Source of the DNA: DATAEU01 sp046724395
Lineage (GTDB): Bacteria; Actinomycetota; UBA4738; HRBIN12
Direction of reading: 5' to 3'
DNA: 62,593 bases
NCBI GenBank assembly: GCA_046724395.1
Contig: JBKOWM010000002.1
Coordinates: forward strand, 1-62,593
Under the pieces are notes generated by a model. The model was not told where the DNA came from, searched no databases, and saw only the letters and a list, made by a program, of their open reading frames with translations. Each line of letters starts with the position of its first letter. Position 1 is the first letter of the stretch. The position numbers and the translations under genes were made by a program. Below are positions 13,233-22,369 of the stretch, one piece after another.

Positions 13233-15199
13233 GCCCGGGCCTCCATCGGCTCGACCCGCAGGATGTGCGCCGGCTGACGTTCGGGGCGTAGCTCGACGAA
13301 GTTGTAGGCACCGCCCCACGCGAACGCGGCGCCGCTCAGAAGGTCGCGCGCCACGAAGGGAGCGTCGTCGGCGAGGCCGAGCTCGGGCATGTCGAGGCTC
13401 GTCCATCCCGCCTGCGGGAATCCCGGATCGAGGTTCGCCACCACGAGCACGACGTTCGATCCGTCCGGCGTCCGCTTGCTGTACGCCAGTAACGAGGGGT
13501 TGTCGGTACTGTGGAAGCGCAGTTGACGGTCGTGCTGGAGGGCGGGCTCGGCGCGGCGGATCCCGTTCACGCGGGCGACGAGCTCTCGCATGGCGCCGCC
13601 GCCCCGCGGATCGCGCCAGCGGATCTCGTATTTCTCCGAGTGGAGATACTCTTCGGAACCGGGCTCGCGCGGCTCGTGCTCGAGATGCTCGAACGCCGGA
13701 CCGTAGATGCCGTAGTTCGCGCCGAGCGTTGCCGCGAGGACGAACCGCAGCCGGAAGGCTGCGGGATTCCCGCTGTGCAGCTGATCGGTAAGGATGTCCG
13801 GCGTGTTGGGCCACAGGTTCGCGCGAAAGAAGTCGACGAGCGGCGGGCTCGTCAGCTCCTCGAAGTACGCGCGCAGCTCGTCACCTCCACGCCGCCACGC
13901 GAAGTATGTGTACGACTGGTCGAACCCGAGCTTGGCCAGCCGGTACATCACTTTGGGGCGCGTGAACGCCTCCGACAGGAAGAGGACGTCGGGATGCTCC
14001 CGTTTGATCTCCGCGATGAGCCACTCCCAGAAGGCAAGCGGCTTCGTGTGCGGGTTGTCGACGCGGAACACACGTACGCCGTGATCGACCCAAAAGCGCA
14101 CCACGTCCAACAGCGCCTCCCACAGCGCCCGCCAGTCCGCCGTCTCGAAGTCCAGCGGAACGATGTCCTCGTACTTCTTCGGCGGGTTCTCCGCATAGCG
14201 GATCGAGCCGTCGGGCCGGTGTCGGAACCAGTCCGGGTGCTCCCGCACCCATGGGTGGTCGGGTGAGCACTGAAAGGCTAGGTCGAGCGCGAGCTCCATG
14301 TGGTGCTCCAGCAGCGTCTTGGTGAGCAGCTCGACGTCGTCGACCGTCCCGATGTCCGGATCGACGGCCGTGTGGCCGCCGTCCTCGTTCCCGATGGCCC
14401 AAGGAGAGCCGGGGTCGCCCGCCACGGCGTGCATGGCGTTGTTCGGACCCTTGCGCTTTGTACGCCCGATGGGGTGGATCGGCGGCAGATACAGCACGTC
14501 GAATCCGCGTTCCGCGAGCTCCGGGACGAGGTCCGCGACGTCGCGCAACGTCCCCGGCCGACCGGCCTCCGGCGAGGCCGACCGGGGGAAGAGCTCGTAC
14601 CACGCGCCCCATCGCGCGCGCTCGCGGTCGACGGCCAGCCGAAACTCCGCCGACGCCGACGCGCCACGCCGTTGATCGGGGTACCGCATCATGAGCGCTG
14701 CGAGCTCCTCCGACGTGGCGACCTCGGCATATTCCTCCAGCCTCGGCCGCCTCAGGCGCTGCGCCCACTCCCTCAGCCGATCGACGTCGGGTCCGATCGC
14801 GCGACGCGCCGCCGCCGAGACGAGTTGCGCTCCGACGCCGAGCTCGGGCCCTAGGTCCTGCTCGGCGGCGAGGCGTTTTAACAGGTCCTCGCGCCACGAC
14901 CCGAACGCGTCGATCCACGCACCGACCTGGAACCGGTATTCGCCCACCTCGACGACGCGGAACGATCCGCGCCACCGGTCGTTGCCGTCGAGGAGCGTCA
15001 TCGCCGACTCCTGCCAATCGTCGGCGCGCTCGGATCGAAAGCGGATCGCGGCGCCGATCCGGTCGTGGCCGTCCGCGAACACGTCCGCCTCGACGTCGAC
15101 GAGATCGCCGACGATGCGCTTGGCGGGAAAGCGGCCGCCGTCGACGACGGGCTGTACGCCCTCGATGACGACCCGGTTGCGACCCTCGTTCGGTACCAC
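13229..15199 (-). CDS. glgE: Alpha-1,4-glucan:maltose-1-phosphate maltosyltransferase GlgE
   Basis: A 656-residue GH13 subfamily 3 enzyme that adds maltosyl units from maltose-1-phosphate to alpha-glucan chains. The N-terminal beta-domain (GGRFPAKRIVGDLVDVEADV) and helical insertion are typical. Catalytic segments include VRVFRVDNPHTKPLAFWEW (nucleophile Asp) and DVLFLSEAFTRPKVMY (acid/base Glu); the IHPIGRTKRKGPNN loop is also characteristic. The start is taken as GTG at 15199 because GGGGAG lies five bases upstream; the frame extends to another GTG at 15229 that has no ribosome binding site. It is first in the glucan operon; no glgA or glgC is nearby. Confidence 0.95.
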
Positions 15200-15298
15200 C
15201 TGATCTCCCCGACCGGCGCCCGCCGTCACGAAAGACGCGCCGATCCGGCGCGCTCCGGTCAGGTTACCGGAGGTCCCAGCGGCATTCGCCGCGGCGCG

Positions 15299-15409
15299 TT
15301 ACTCGGTCTGGACCGGCTGGTCTTTGTGCTCCTCGAGGTGCCGCTCCAACGCCGCCTCGTCGTCGAACGTCGAGCCGCAGACCGGGCAGGTCTTGGTGAG
15401 ATCGCCCAT
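15299..15409 (-). CDS. C2H2 zinc-finger microprotein
   Basis: A 36-residue reading frame too short for usual gene calls, starting ATG at 15409 with AGGA about eight bases upstream and ending TAA. It begins MGDLTKTCPVCGSTF and continues with an acidic helix ending HLEEH. The spacing C-x2-C-x12-H-x4-H is that of a single classical C2H2 zinc finger, which is rare in bacteria. It sits between pup and glgE on the same strand. The regular finger spacing, proper start and stop and good site all argue that it is real. Function is unknown; it could bind nucleic acid or be a protein-protein adaptor. Confidence 0.72.
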   Translation of the reverse strand: MGDLTKTCPVCGSTFDDEAALERHLEEHKDQPVQTE

Positions 15410-15641
15410 CGCTTCGTCCTACCCACCCGCGGCGCGTGTGATCTCATCCTCGTCCGAACGCGCGGGGACCTTGACTCCCGGCGTCGTATTGGGCTCGCCG
15501 GTCCGACGGAAGGCCCATCGGCCTGAACGCCCGTCGGGCGGAAGACGGCGGGGCGGAAGGGTCGTGTCAGGAGCGGCTCCTCTGCCGCCCGACCTCGCGA
15601 CCGTTGCCGGGCGTTCGCTGAACGGCCCGAGCGAGAACGCG

Positions 15642-15848
15642 CTACTGGCCGCCCTTTTGCACGTATGACGTCACGAACTCCTCGGCGTTCTCCTCGAGGA
15701 CGGCGTCGATCTCATCGAGCAGGTCGTCCAGGTCGTGACGGACCTCGTCGGCGTGGCGCGCGGACCGGCGCGAGCTCTGCTCGCGCGCCTCCGCGTCGTC
15801 GCGGCCGCGGTTGCGGCGCTGCTGCTGTTGCCGGATCCGTGTCGCCAT
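15642..15848 (-). CDS. pup: Prokaryotic ubiquitin-like protein Pup
   Basis: A 68-residue protein with the features of Pup: a disordered, Gln/Arg-rich N-terminus (MATRIRQQQQRRNRGRDD), a central helix containing DDLLDEIDAVLEENAEEFV, and the C-terminal tail SYVQKGGQ. The terminal Gln must be deamidated by Dop before PafA ligates Pup to lysines, marking proteins for the Mpa/ARC-proteasome. In many actinobacteria pup sits beside dop, prcBA and pafA; here none of these is in the window, so pup is separated from its partners. Neighbours are a LigD-type polymerase upstream and the zinc-finger microprotein downstream. The start ATG has a strong site, GGAGGTG, which lies in a hairpin (annotated separately). 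Confidence 0.95.
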   Translation of the reverse strand: MATRIRQQQQRRNRGRDDAEAREQSSRRSARHADEVRHDLDDLLDEIDAVLEENAEEFVTSYVQKGGQ

Positions 15849-15849
15849 C

Positions 15850-15871
15850 ACACCTCCGATCCTCGAGGTGT
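15850..15871 (-). promoter_or_regulatory. Hairpin enclosing the pup ribosome binding site
   Basis: The inverted repeat acacctc (15850-15856) and gaggtgt (15865-15871), with an 8-base loop, lies one base before the pup ATG. In the mRNA the GGAGGTG Shine-Dalgarno sequence forms the 3' arm of a 7-bp stem. Such pairing would lower initiation unless opened, for instance by temperature, a ligand, a protein or an upstream ribosome. This is read directly from the sequence; regulation is inferred. Confidence 0.55.
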
Positions 15872-15931
15872 CGGCGTCCGCCGGGCGCGGTTGATGGCCC
15901 GTAGGGGTGGTCTTGATGCAGTCCGGCCGGA

Positions 15932-17278
15932 TCACTCCGGGGCCGTCGACCGCCCCCCCGGTGGCCAGGCGAAACCGTCCCACGGGTCGTAGTCCACCTC
16001 GAGGGGCTCCTGCGGCGGGCGGTCGGGCTCGGGGACGTTGCGAAGGTTGAGGCGGATCCTCGTCCACGTCGTGTGACGGCCGCGCATCGCGTCGATCAGG
16101 ACGTCGGCCGGCTGGAGCCGTTCCCAGACGTCGGGATGGCGCTGGCGCCAGCGATCGAGTCCGGCCATCGCCTCGGCCTCCGTCTCGGCGCGAGCGATCT
16201 CGATGAGCGGCATCGTCGATCGACGCCTGCCCGCCGACCCTCCATATCGCGCGGTTGCCCCGGAACGCGCCGACGTGGACGGGCGTCGCTTCGAGGGCTG
16301 GACACGCGGAGGCTCGCCGGGCTGCTTCTCGTAGTGCGGCGGCCATGGCGCGTCGCCCAGCCCCGCCTCCTCGTGTTCCATCGAGAGCTCCAGCAGGCGA
16401 TCGAGCGATCCGGGCGCGTCGTCTATCCCGGCGGCGGGATCCCCGATCGTGGCAACACGCTCGGGCACGGTATCGATCGTGAACGCGGCCGGGTCGCACG
16501 CCGGGACCTCGTCCCACGCCAGCGGCGTCGAGACCCGGGCGTCGGGTGTGGGGCGGACCGAGTAGGCGGACGCCGTCGTCCGGTCTTTGGCGTTCTGGTT
16601 GTAGTCCAGGAACACGCCGTGACGCTCCTCCTTCCACCACTTGCTCGTCGCCAGGTCCGGCGCGCGCCGCTCGACCTCGCGCGCGACCGCAAGCGCGGCG
16701 CGTCGAACCTGCGTGAACGTCCACCGCGGCTCGATCCGAGAGAAGACGTGCATACCGCGCGACCCCGACGTCTTAGGCCAACCGACGAGGCCGTAGGCTC
16801 CGAGGACGTCGCGCGTGACCATCGCGACGTCACGGACCTGACTCCACTCGACCCCGCGCACCGGATCGAGGTCGACGCGGAGCTCGTCGGGATGCTCGAG
16901 ATCGTCGGCCCGGACCGGGTGCGGGTTGAGGTCGACGCATCCGAGGTTCACGATCCACGCAAGCTGCGCCGCGTTCGTCACAACGATCTCGTCCGCCGTG
17001 CGCCCGGACGGAAACGCCAGCGTTACGGTCTCGATCCACGCCGGCCGAGACGACGGTGCGCGCTTCTGGAAGAACGGCGGCTCCTCGACGCCGTTCACGT
17101 AGCGCTTCAGCGCCATCGGCCGCCCGGCGACCCCGCGAACCGCCCCGTCGCGCACGGCCAGGTAGAAGCGGACCAGATCGATCTTCGTGTAGCCGGTCTT
17201 CGGGAAGAAGACCTTGTCCGGGTTGGAGATCGAGACCTCGTGGCCGTCGATCTCGAGGGTCGCCTTTCGCGACGGCAT
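15932..17278 (-). CDS. LigD-type polymerase/primase domain protein
   Basis: A 448-residue archaeo-eukaryotic primase family protein like the polymerase domain of DNA ligase D. Motifs: ELRVDLDPVRGVEW (the DxD metal ligands), KTSGSRGMHVFSRI (SGxxGxHV) and RTTASAYSVRPTPDARVSTP. Such proteins fill gaps and add ribonucleotides in non-homologous end joining with Ku. Here there is no ligase or phosphoesterase domain, so it is a stand-alone polymerase. The last 100 residues contain an unusual tail beginning near MPLIEIARAETEAEAMAGLD and ending in a tryptophan-rich segment. No ku or ligase gene is in the window. It shares orientation with the S9 peptidase upstream. Confidence 0.9.
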   Translation of the reverse strand: MPSRKATLEIDGHEVSISNPDKVFFPKTGYTKIDLVRFYLAVRDGAVRGVAGRPMALKRYVNGVEEPPFFQKRAPSSRPAWIETVTLAFPSGRTADEIVVTNAAQLAWIVNLGCVDLNPHPVRADDLEHPDELRVDLDPVRGVEWSQVRDVAMVTRDVLGAYGLVGWPKTSGSRGMHVFSRIEPRWTFTQVRRAALAVAREVERRAPDLATSKWWKEERHGVFLDYNQNAKDRTTASAYSVRPTPDARVSTPLAWDEVPACDPAAFTIDTVPERVATIGDPAAGIDDAPGSLDRLLELSMEHEEAGLGDAPWPPHYEKQPGEPPRVQPSKRRPSTSARSGATARYGGSAGRRRSTMPLIEIARAETEAEAMAGLDRWRQRHPDVWERLQPADVLIDAMRGRHTTWTRIRLNLRNVPEPDRPPQEPLEVDYDPWDGFAWPPGGRSTAPE

Positions 17279-17314
17279 GCCGACAACGATATCGGCGTCC
17301 CGCCGACCGTCCCG

Positions 17315-19384
17315 TCAGCCGCCGACAGCCACGCCGAGCCGGTCCGTCACGAAGGCGAGCACGTCGCTCTCGATGCCGATCTCCTGATCGAGGGATTGAC
17401 CGATGCCGTGGCCGCCCGACTCCACCCGGAGCAGAATCGGCTCGTCCGAGGACGTGGCGACCTGCAGGCGGGCCGTCATCTTCTTCGCGTGGTATGCGTC
17501 GACGCGCGGGTCGAACTCGCCCATCGTGAGCAGGACGGCCGGATACGCAGTGCCGTCCACCACACGGTGATACGGCGAGTAGGCGTACATAGCCGCGAAC
17601 TGGTCGGCCTCCTCTACCGTCCCGAACTCGGCGACGTTGTACACGCCGTTGGGATGCAGTTCGACGCGCAGCATGTCGAGGACCGGGACCTCCGCAACGA
17701 CCGCGCGCGCGATGTCCGGGTGCTGTGTCAGCACCGCGCCCATCAACAGTCCGCCGTTGGACCCGCCGAGGATCGCGAGCCGGTCCACCGTCGTGATCCC
17801 GCTCGAGACGAGATGCTGCGCGCACGCCGCGAAGTCGTCGAAGCAGTTCTGCTTCGACAGCAGTCGTGCGGCCTGGTGCCACGCGTCGCCGTATTCGCCA
17901 CCACCCCGGATGTTCGCGACCGCGACGACGAACCCCCGTTCCAGCCAGAGGAGCCTGCTTGCGAAGAACCACGGCTTGATCGAGATGCCGTAGCCCCCGT
18001 ACCCGGTGAGCAAGGTCGGCGCGGGGCCCGAGTCGAGCGTTCCCGCGCGTGCGATGAGGCTGATCGGCACCCGCGTTCCGTCGCGCGACGTCGCGAAGAT
18101 TCGCCGGACCTCGATGCCCGAGAAGTCGAGCGGCGTCGTCGCGGCAAGGGCGGTTCGACGAGGAACGTCCTCGCCGTCGCGCGTGACCCACCACTCGCGT
18201 GGGGACACGAACGTCTCCACGGGGTACGCGACCTCGTCGTCCGCCAACCGGGAGATCGAATCGACGGCGCATACGGACGGCAGCTCCACCGAGCGAAGCG
18301 GCGTCCCCTCGAGGTCGAAGGAGCGGATCGCCGAGACGCCACCATCCATGTCGAGCGTCCAGAGCCTTTGGTCGGTGACCGCCAGTCCCTCGATCGCGAG
18401 GGCCGACTCCGGCACGACGACCGAGGCGCCCTCGGCGCTCGCGCCGGGCGACAGGGTGAGCCTGAGGATCCGTCCGTTCGGAGCGCCCTTGCGCGAAAGG
18501 AGGAAGATCTCGTCGCGCCCGAACGCCGCGTCGACGATCCGGTCGGGGATCGCTGCGAGCTGCCACCACGCTCCCGCGTCCTGCCGCCGAACGAAGAGCT
18601 CCCATTCGCCCCCGTCGCCGCGCTGTACGAGGTCCAGAACCCAGCGGCCGTCGGACGACGACGACAGGACGCTCTCCGCGATCCGGTCGTCTGCGAACAC
18701 GCCCGCCAGATCGCGACGGTCGTCGGTTCGCCCGATCTCGTGGAACCAGATTTCCTGGAAGAACCGAAGATCCTCGTCGGCTCGCTCGCCTGGCGCTGGA
18801 AAGCGCGTGTACCAGAACCCGTTCGAGTCACCGCGCCACGCGACCGAGCCGCCCATGACCGTGATCCGAGGGATGCGGACGTCGATCACCTCACCGCTCG
18901 ACGTGTCGAACAGATGCAGCGTCCCGTCCTCCGTTCCGCGCTCGGATAACGAGACGGCGACGACGCGCCCGCCGGGCGACGGGACGTACCAGTCGATCGT
19001 CGTCGCGCCGCTTTGGTCGAGCTCGTTCGGGTCGACGACGATGCGCTCGCTCCGGGCATCGTCGAGATCTGCGACCGCCACGAGGAACGACTGTTGCTTG
19101 GGCGGCTGGTGCTTCAGGGCGAAGTACGTCCCGCCCCCGAAGCGCAGGTCTGCGTACGTCGTTGACTCGGCCCCGATGATCTCCTGGGCCCGCCGGCGGA
19201 TGGCGCCGTAGGACGAAAGGCCGCTGAGATAGCTCATGGTCCGCTCGTGCTGGGCCTTCGTCCACATCTGGGTCTCCTCGGACGAGGCATCCTCGAGCCA
19301 CCGATAGTCGTCGGTTACCGCCACCCCGTGATACGTGGTCGTCACCGGTTGACGCATCGTGTCGATCCTGGTGAGGTCCGTCAT
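17315..19384 (-). CDS. Prolyl oligopeptidase family serine peptidase (S9A)
   Basis: A 689-residue cytosolic peptidase that cuts short peptides after proline. A seven-bladed propeller domain occupies residues about 75-400, after an N-terminal helical piece (TTTYHGVAVTDDYRWLED), and the alpha/beta hydrolase domain follows. Catalytic residues visible: Ser in ILGGSNGGLLMGA, Asp in MGEFDPRVDAYHAK and His in VESGGHGIGQS. The start ATG at 19384 has a perfect GGAGGAG seven bases upstream; the frame extends further but that part overlaps tRNA-Leu. Full length for the family. Confidence 0.95.
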   Translation of the reverse strand: MTDLTRIDTMRQPVTTTYHGVAVTDDYRWLEDASSEETQMWTKAQHERTMSYLSGLSSYGAIRRRAQEIIGAESTTYADLRFGGGTYFALKHQPPKQQSFLVAVADLDDARSERIVVDPNELDQSGATTIDWYVPSPGGRVVAVSLSERGTEDGTLHLFDTSSGEVIDVRIPRITVMGGSVAWRGDSNGFWYTRFPAPGERADEDLRFFQEIWFHEIGRTDDRRDLAGVFADDRIAESVLSSSSDGRWVLDLVQRGDGGEWELFVRRQDAGAWWQLAAIPDRIVDAAFGRDEIFLLSRKGAPNGRILRLTLSPGASAEGASVVVPESALAIEGLAVTDQRLWTLDMDGGVSAIRSFDLEGTPLRSVELPSVCAVDSISRLADDEVAYPVETFVSPREWWVTRDGEDVPRRTALAATTPLDFSGIEVRRIFATSRDGTRVPISLIARAGTLDSGPAPTLLTGYGGYGISIKPWFFASRLLWLERGFVVAVANIRGGGEYGDAWHQAARLLSKQNCFDDFAACAQHLVSSGITTVDRLAILGGSNGGLLMGAVLTQHPDIARAVVAEVPVLDMLRVELHPNGVYNVAEFGTVEEADQFAAMYAYSPYHRVVDGTAYPAVLLTMGEFDPRVDAYHAKKMTARLQVATSSDEPILLRVESGGHGIGQSLDQEIGIESDVLAFVTDRLGVAVGG

Positions 19385-19458
19385 CGCTCCTCCTGCGAGT
19401 TTTCGGGCGCCGGTCGTGGACTGTTCCTCGAGCACGCTATCCTGCGGACGCCTTCGCG

Positions 19459-19540
19459 TGCCCGGGGTGGGATTCGAACCCACACGCCCCGAAGGGCCGA
19501 GGGGTTTAAGCCCTCTCCGTCTACATTCCGGCACCCGGGC
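19459..19540 (-). tRNA. tRNA-Leu (anticodon TAA)
   Basis: A class II tRNA of 82 bases. The acceptor stem is GCCCGGG with CCCGGGC, the anticodon stem GAGGG/CCCTC with loop CTTAAAC, giving anticodon TAA, and the long variable arm has a GCCC-TTCG-GGGC hairpin. The T arm is GTGGG-TTCGAAT-CCCAC. CCA is not encoded. The D-loop reads GAATGTAGA and has a single G where G18 and G19 are expected, an unusual feature. It lies between cyclophilin and the S9 peptidase. Confidence 0.9.
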
Positions 19541-19578
19541 CCGAACGAACTATACGAACGCCTCGCGTCGGCTGAAGC

Positions 19579-20385
19579 TCAGCCGCTCGCCGAGACCGTC
19601 ACCTTCTCCAGATAGACGTCGCTCTTCGGGTGCTGGCCCTCGAGGCCGCCCGACGGGTCGCGGATCGGCAGTCCGCCGATCTTCTTGACCACGTCGAGCC
19701 CGTTCACGACCGTCCCGAAGACGGTGTACTTCGGTGTCGAGTCGAGCTGGTGGCCGCCGTTCCCGAACACGATGAAGAACTGGCTTCCCCCGGTGTTGGC
19801 GCCGGCATTGGCCATCGCGACCGTTCCCGGACCATACGTCTCGTTGCCGGTCAGCTCGTCGGGGATGGTGTAGCCGGGTCCGCCGCTTCCGGTTCCGGTG
19901 GGATCGCCACCCTGGATCACGTCGATGCTCGTATCGATCCGGTGGATCTGCGTCCCGTCGAAGTAGTGCTTCCCGGCGAGGAACACGAAGCTGTTGACCG
20001 TCTGCGGCGCGCTGTCGGCCAGCAGGCGGATCTCGATCGTCCCACAGGACGTCGCCATGGTCGCGGTGTACGTCTTGGACGCGTCGATACTCATCGGCGG
20101 CGCCTCGTCGAACTGCGGCTTCTTCTCGTCCGCCGCGCTCGGAACCGATCCGCGGCACGCGACTTTCGGCTCCGCCGACGCCGAAGGCGAGGCCGAGCCG
20201 GACGCGGCCGGCGCCGGCTCGCTCCGGGTCACGAACGCGTAGCCGGCGATCCCGACGCCTGCGAGGCCGATGACGAGGCCGATCGCGATGATCGCCGTTC
20301 TCCGCCGCTGTTGGCGTCGTCGTTCCGCGTACCGTCGCTGCGCGACACGCGCGAGCTGCCGGTTTCGCGTTCTTCGGTTCGGCAT
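19579..20385 (-). CDS. Membrane-anchored cyclophilin-type peptidyl-prolyl isomerase
   Basis: A 268-residue protein with a very basic cytosolic N-terminus (RRYAERRRQQRRR), a single membrane helix near 30-50 (TAIIAIGLVIGLAGVGIAGY), a Pro/Ala/Ser linker and a cyclophilin domain from about residue 105. Motifs: GTQIHRIDTSIDVIQGGDP and GTVAMANAGANTGGSQFFI, both close to the family signature. It probably assists folding of exported proteins at the outer face of the membrane. The start ATG at 20385 lies 12 bases after the end of the DUF501-Ppx gene, so they are likely co-transcribed. Confidence 0.93.
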   Translation of the reverse strand: MPNRRTRNRQLARVAQRRYAERRRQQRRRTAIIAIGLVIGLAGVGIAGYAFVTRSEPAPAASGSASPSASAEPKVACRGSVPSAADEKKPQFDEAPPMSIDASKTYTATMATSCGTIEIRLLADSAPQTVNSFVFLAGKHYFDGTQIHRIDTSIDVIQGGDPTGTGSGGPGYTIPDELTGNETYGPGTVAMANAGANTGGSQFFIVFGNGGHQLDSTPKYTVFGTVVNGLDVVKKIGGLPIRDPSGGLEGQHPKSDVYLEKVTVSASG

Positions 20386-20397
20386 CGGCCGGACAGG

Positions 20398-21786
20398 CTA
20401 CAGGCTCCCCAACGCCTCGAAGGCGAGCCCGTCGAGGATGTCCGTCTCCGAGACCAACGTGCGGTCGAATCCGCACTGCGCCATCGTCTCGGTCAGCACG
20501 ACCGCGCCTGCGGTGATGACGTCCTCCCGCCCCGGCGGCATGACAGGAATCGCGGCCCGTTCCGGCGTCGCCATCGATGCCAGCCGCGACAACACGCGGC
20601 GCGCGTCGTCGAGCGTCAGCCACGATCGATGCGTGGCCTCCGGATCCCATCGCTTGAGATCGAGCGCGGTGCCCTGCATCGTCGTCGCCGTTCCCGCGAC
20701 GGCGATCAACGTTCTCGCGTCGCGCGTCGGCACCAGGAGCGAGGCCTCGGAGAGGCGCGCGCGCACCTCCGATCTGATCGCGTCGAGCTCGCGCCGCGTG
20801 GGCGGGTCCGTCCGCACGAACCGCTCCGTCATCCGGACGCTGCCGATCGGCAGCGACGCTGCGGCGACGGCCGCGTCTGCCCCGAACGCGAGCTCGGTCG
20901 ACCCGCCTCCGACATCGACGACGAGGTACGGGGAAGGCAGGTCGAGCCCACGCGTCGCGCCGTCGAACGACAGACGGGCCTCGTGCTCGCCGTCGATCAC
21001 GCGCAGGCGCTCGCCCGTAAGCCGCTCGACGGACCGCTCGAGCTCGATGCGGTTCGTCGCGTCGCGGACCGCGCTCGTCGCCGATACCGAGACGCGTTCG
21101 GCGTGCAGCGCGCGCGCCCGCGCGGCATAGCGCTCGAGGACGGCCAGAGTCCGCGCAAGAGCGGCCGGATCGATCCTGCCGGTGGCGTCGACGCCCGCTC
21201 CGATGCGGGTGATGACCATGTCGCGGGCGAACTCCTCGAGCGAGCCACCCGGCGACTCCGCCGCCACTAGCAGCCGAACGGAGTTCGTGCCGAGGTCGAC
21301 GACCCCGACACGACGCGAGGGCGACTTTGGATGCACGGGGTCGACACGCCCGGCGACCCACGCACCGACCGGGTCCTTGCCGCCAGCCAGGTGGTTCGCA
21401 TAATGCGCGTGAAGGCACTTGATGCCGCGGCGCGTTCCTGCGACGCCGCCGAATGACTCCGCGCCCACGGCATCACGAGCGCGCTCGCGAGCGTACTCGT
21501 CGTGCGCACGCGCAAGGGCCGCGGCGAGCGCGGGATCACCGTCGATCCGCTCGTTCAGCGCGGCGATCGCGCCCGTTGACTCCAGCCGAGAGACGGCTCG
21601 GACGGCGTCCGGACAGGTCAGCCAGAACAAGGTCGGGAACGGCCGTCCCTCGGCGTCGAACGGGCGGTTGCGGATCACGAGCGGATGGCCGCCGACACAC
21701 CGTACGACGACGCTGAACGCCGTCGTCGGTTGGCGACCGAGCTGCGAGGCGACGAGCGCGAGGTCCGACCCGCGGGTCTCGCCCAT
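20398..21786 (-). CDS. DUF501 domain fused to Ppx/GppA phosphatase
   Basis: A 462-residue fusion. Residues 1-155 are a DUF501 domain (RPFPTLFWLTCPDAVRAVSRLE, AGTRRGIKCLHAHYANHLAG). From about residue 160 an exopolyphosphatase/ppGpp phosphatase begins: VGVVDLGTNSVRLLV (phosphate loop) and YLVVDVGGGSTELAFG. In M. tuberculosis these are two adjacent genes (Rv1025 and ppx2, Rv1026) after eno and divIC; here they form one open frame, with no stop between. The enzyme would degrade polyphosphate or (p)ppGpp in the cytosol. Start ATG at 21786, 11 bases after the S1 gene. Confidence 0.92.
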   Translation of the reverse strand: MGETRGSDLALVASQLGRQPTTAFSVVVRCVGGHPLVIRNRPFDAEGRPFPTLFWLTCPDAVRAVSRLESTGAIAALNERIDGDPALAAALARAHDEYARERARDAVGAESFGGVAGTRRGIKCLHAHYANHLAGGKDPVGAWVAGRVDPVHPKSPSRRVGVVDLGTNSVRLLVAAESPGGSLEEFARDMVITRIGAGVDATGRIDPAALARTLAVLERYAARARALHAERVSVSATSAVRDATNRIELERSVERLTGERLRVIDGEHEARLSFDGATRGLDLPSPYLVVDVGGGSTELAFGADAAVAAASLPIGSVRMTERFVRTDPPTRRELDAIRSEVRARLSEASLLVPTRDARTLIAVAGTATTMQGTALDLKRWDPEATHRSWLTLDDARRVLSRLASMATPERAAIPVMPPGREDVITAGAVVLTETMAQCGFDRTLVSETDILDGLAFEALGSL

Positions 21787-21797
21787 GCGGGCGGATG

Positions 21798-22160
21798 CTA
21801 CTTGCGCTTGTGCTCGACCGAGCGCTTGAAGTCGACCTGCCGTTCCTCGCTCTGGCGCATGAACCTTTTGAGCATCGACTCGAACCCGGGGTCCGAGCCT
21901 CGCCGGGGTCGCGGCGGCGCTGGGTCCTGCAGGGCCTTGATGGAGAGATCGATCTTGCCGTCCTCCTTGATGGCGATGACCTTCGCCTGGACGACATCGC
22001 TCTCGCGGAGGTGGTCGTGGACGTCCTTCACGTAATTGCGGTCGATCTCGGAGATGTGCACGAGCCCGACCTTACCGCCCTCGAGCGTCAGAAACGCCCC
22101 GTACGGCGTGATGCGCGACACGGTCCCGTCGACGACCGCGCCGACCTCGAGATCTGCCAG
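21798..22160 (-). CDS. S1-domain RNA-binding protein (YabR-like), non-standard start
   Basis: A single S1 domain followed by a basic tail: VGAVVDGTVSRITPYGAFLT, then VGLVHISEIDRNYVKDV and ending KRSVEHKRK. The first ATG/GTG/TTG in frame is GTG at 22121, but that lies inside the first S1 strand. The domain starts upstream, where CTG at 22160 is preceded by AAAAGGGG (22166-22173) five bases away. I therefore give CTG as the start (120 residues, beginning LADLEVGAVV); this is an inference. In Bacillus a similar gene (yabR) follows divIC. It precedes DUF501-ppx here and probably binds RNA or ribosomes. Confidence 0.8.
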   Translation of the reverse strand: MADLEVGAVVDGTVSRITPYGAFLTLEGGKVGLVHISEIDRNYVKDVHDHLRESDVVQAKVIAIKEDGKIDLSIKALQDPAPPRPRRGSDPGFESMLKRFMRQSEERQVDFKRSVEHKRK

Positions 22161-22369
22161 TTGAACCCCTTTTCTACGCGGTGGTTTCCCGTCGATGCAG
22201 CAGGCGGCAACTATCCCATCGGCTTCAGAACGCCGTCAATACGCCTCACCCGGGTGGCACGGTAGGTCGCATTCAGCGTAGGAATGGCCCATTCGGGTAG
22301 CTGAGAAGCCTCGTCCAATAGCGTATACAAGGGACGGGAAGGGTCACCGATCGGGAGCGGAGCCGGCCC

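Noticed and set aside
16073..18949. A 958-codon plus-strand open frame
   Set aside because: Antisense shadow of the LigD-type and S9 genes; composition is Arg/Asp-rich without recognisable domains.
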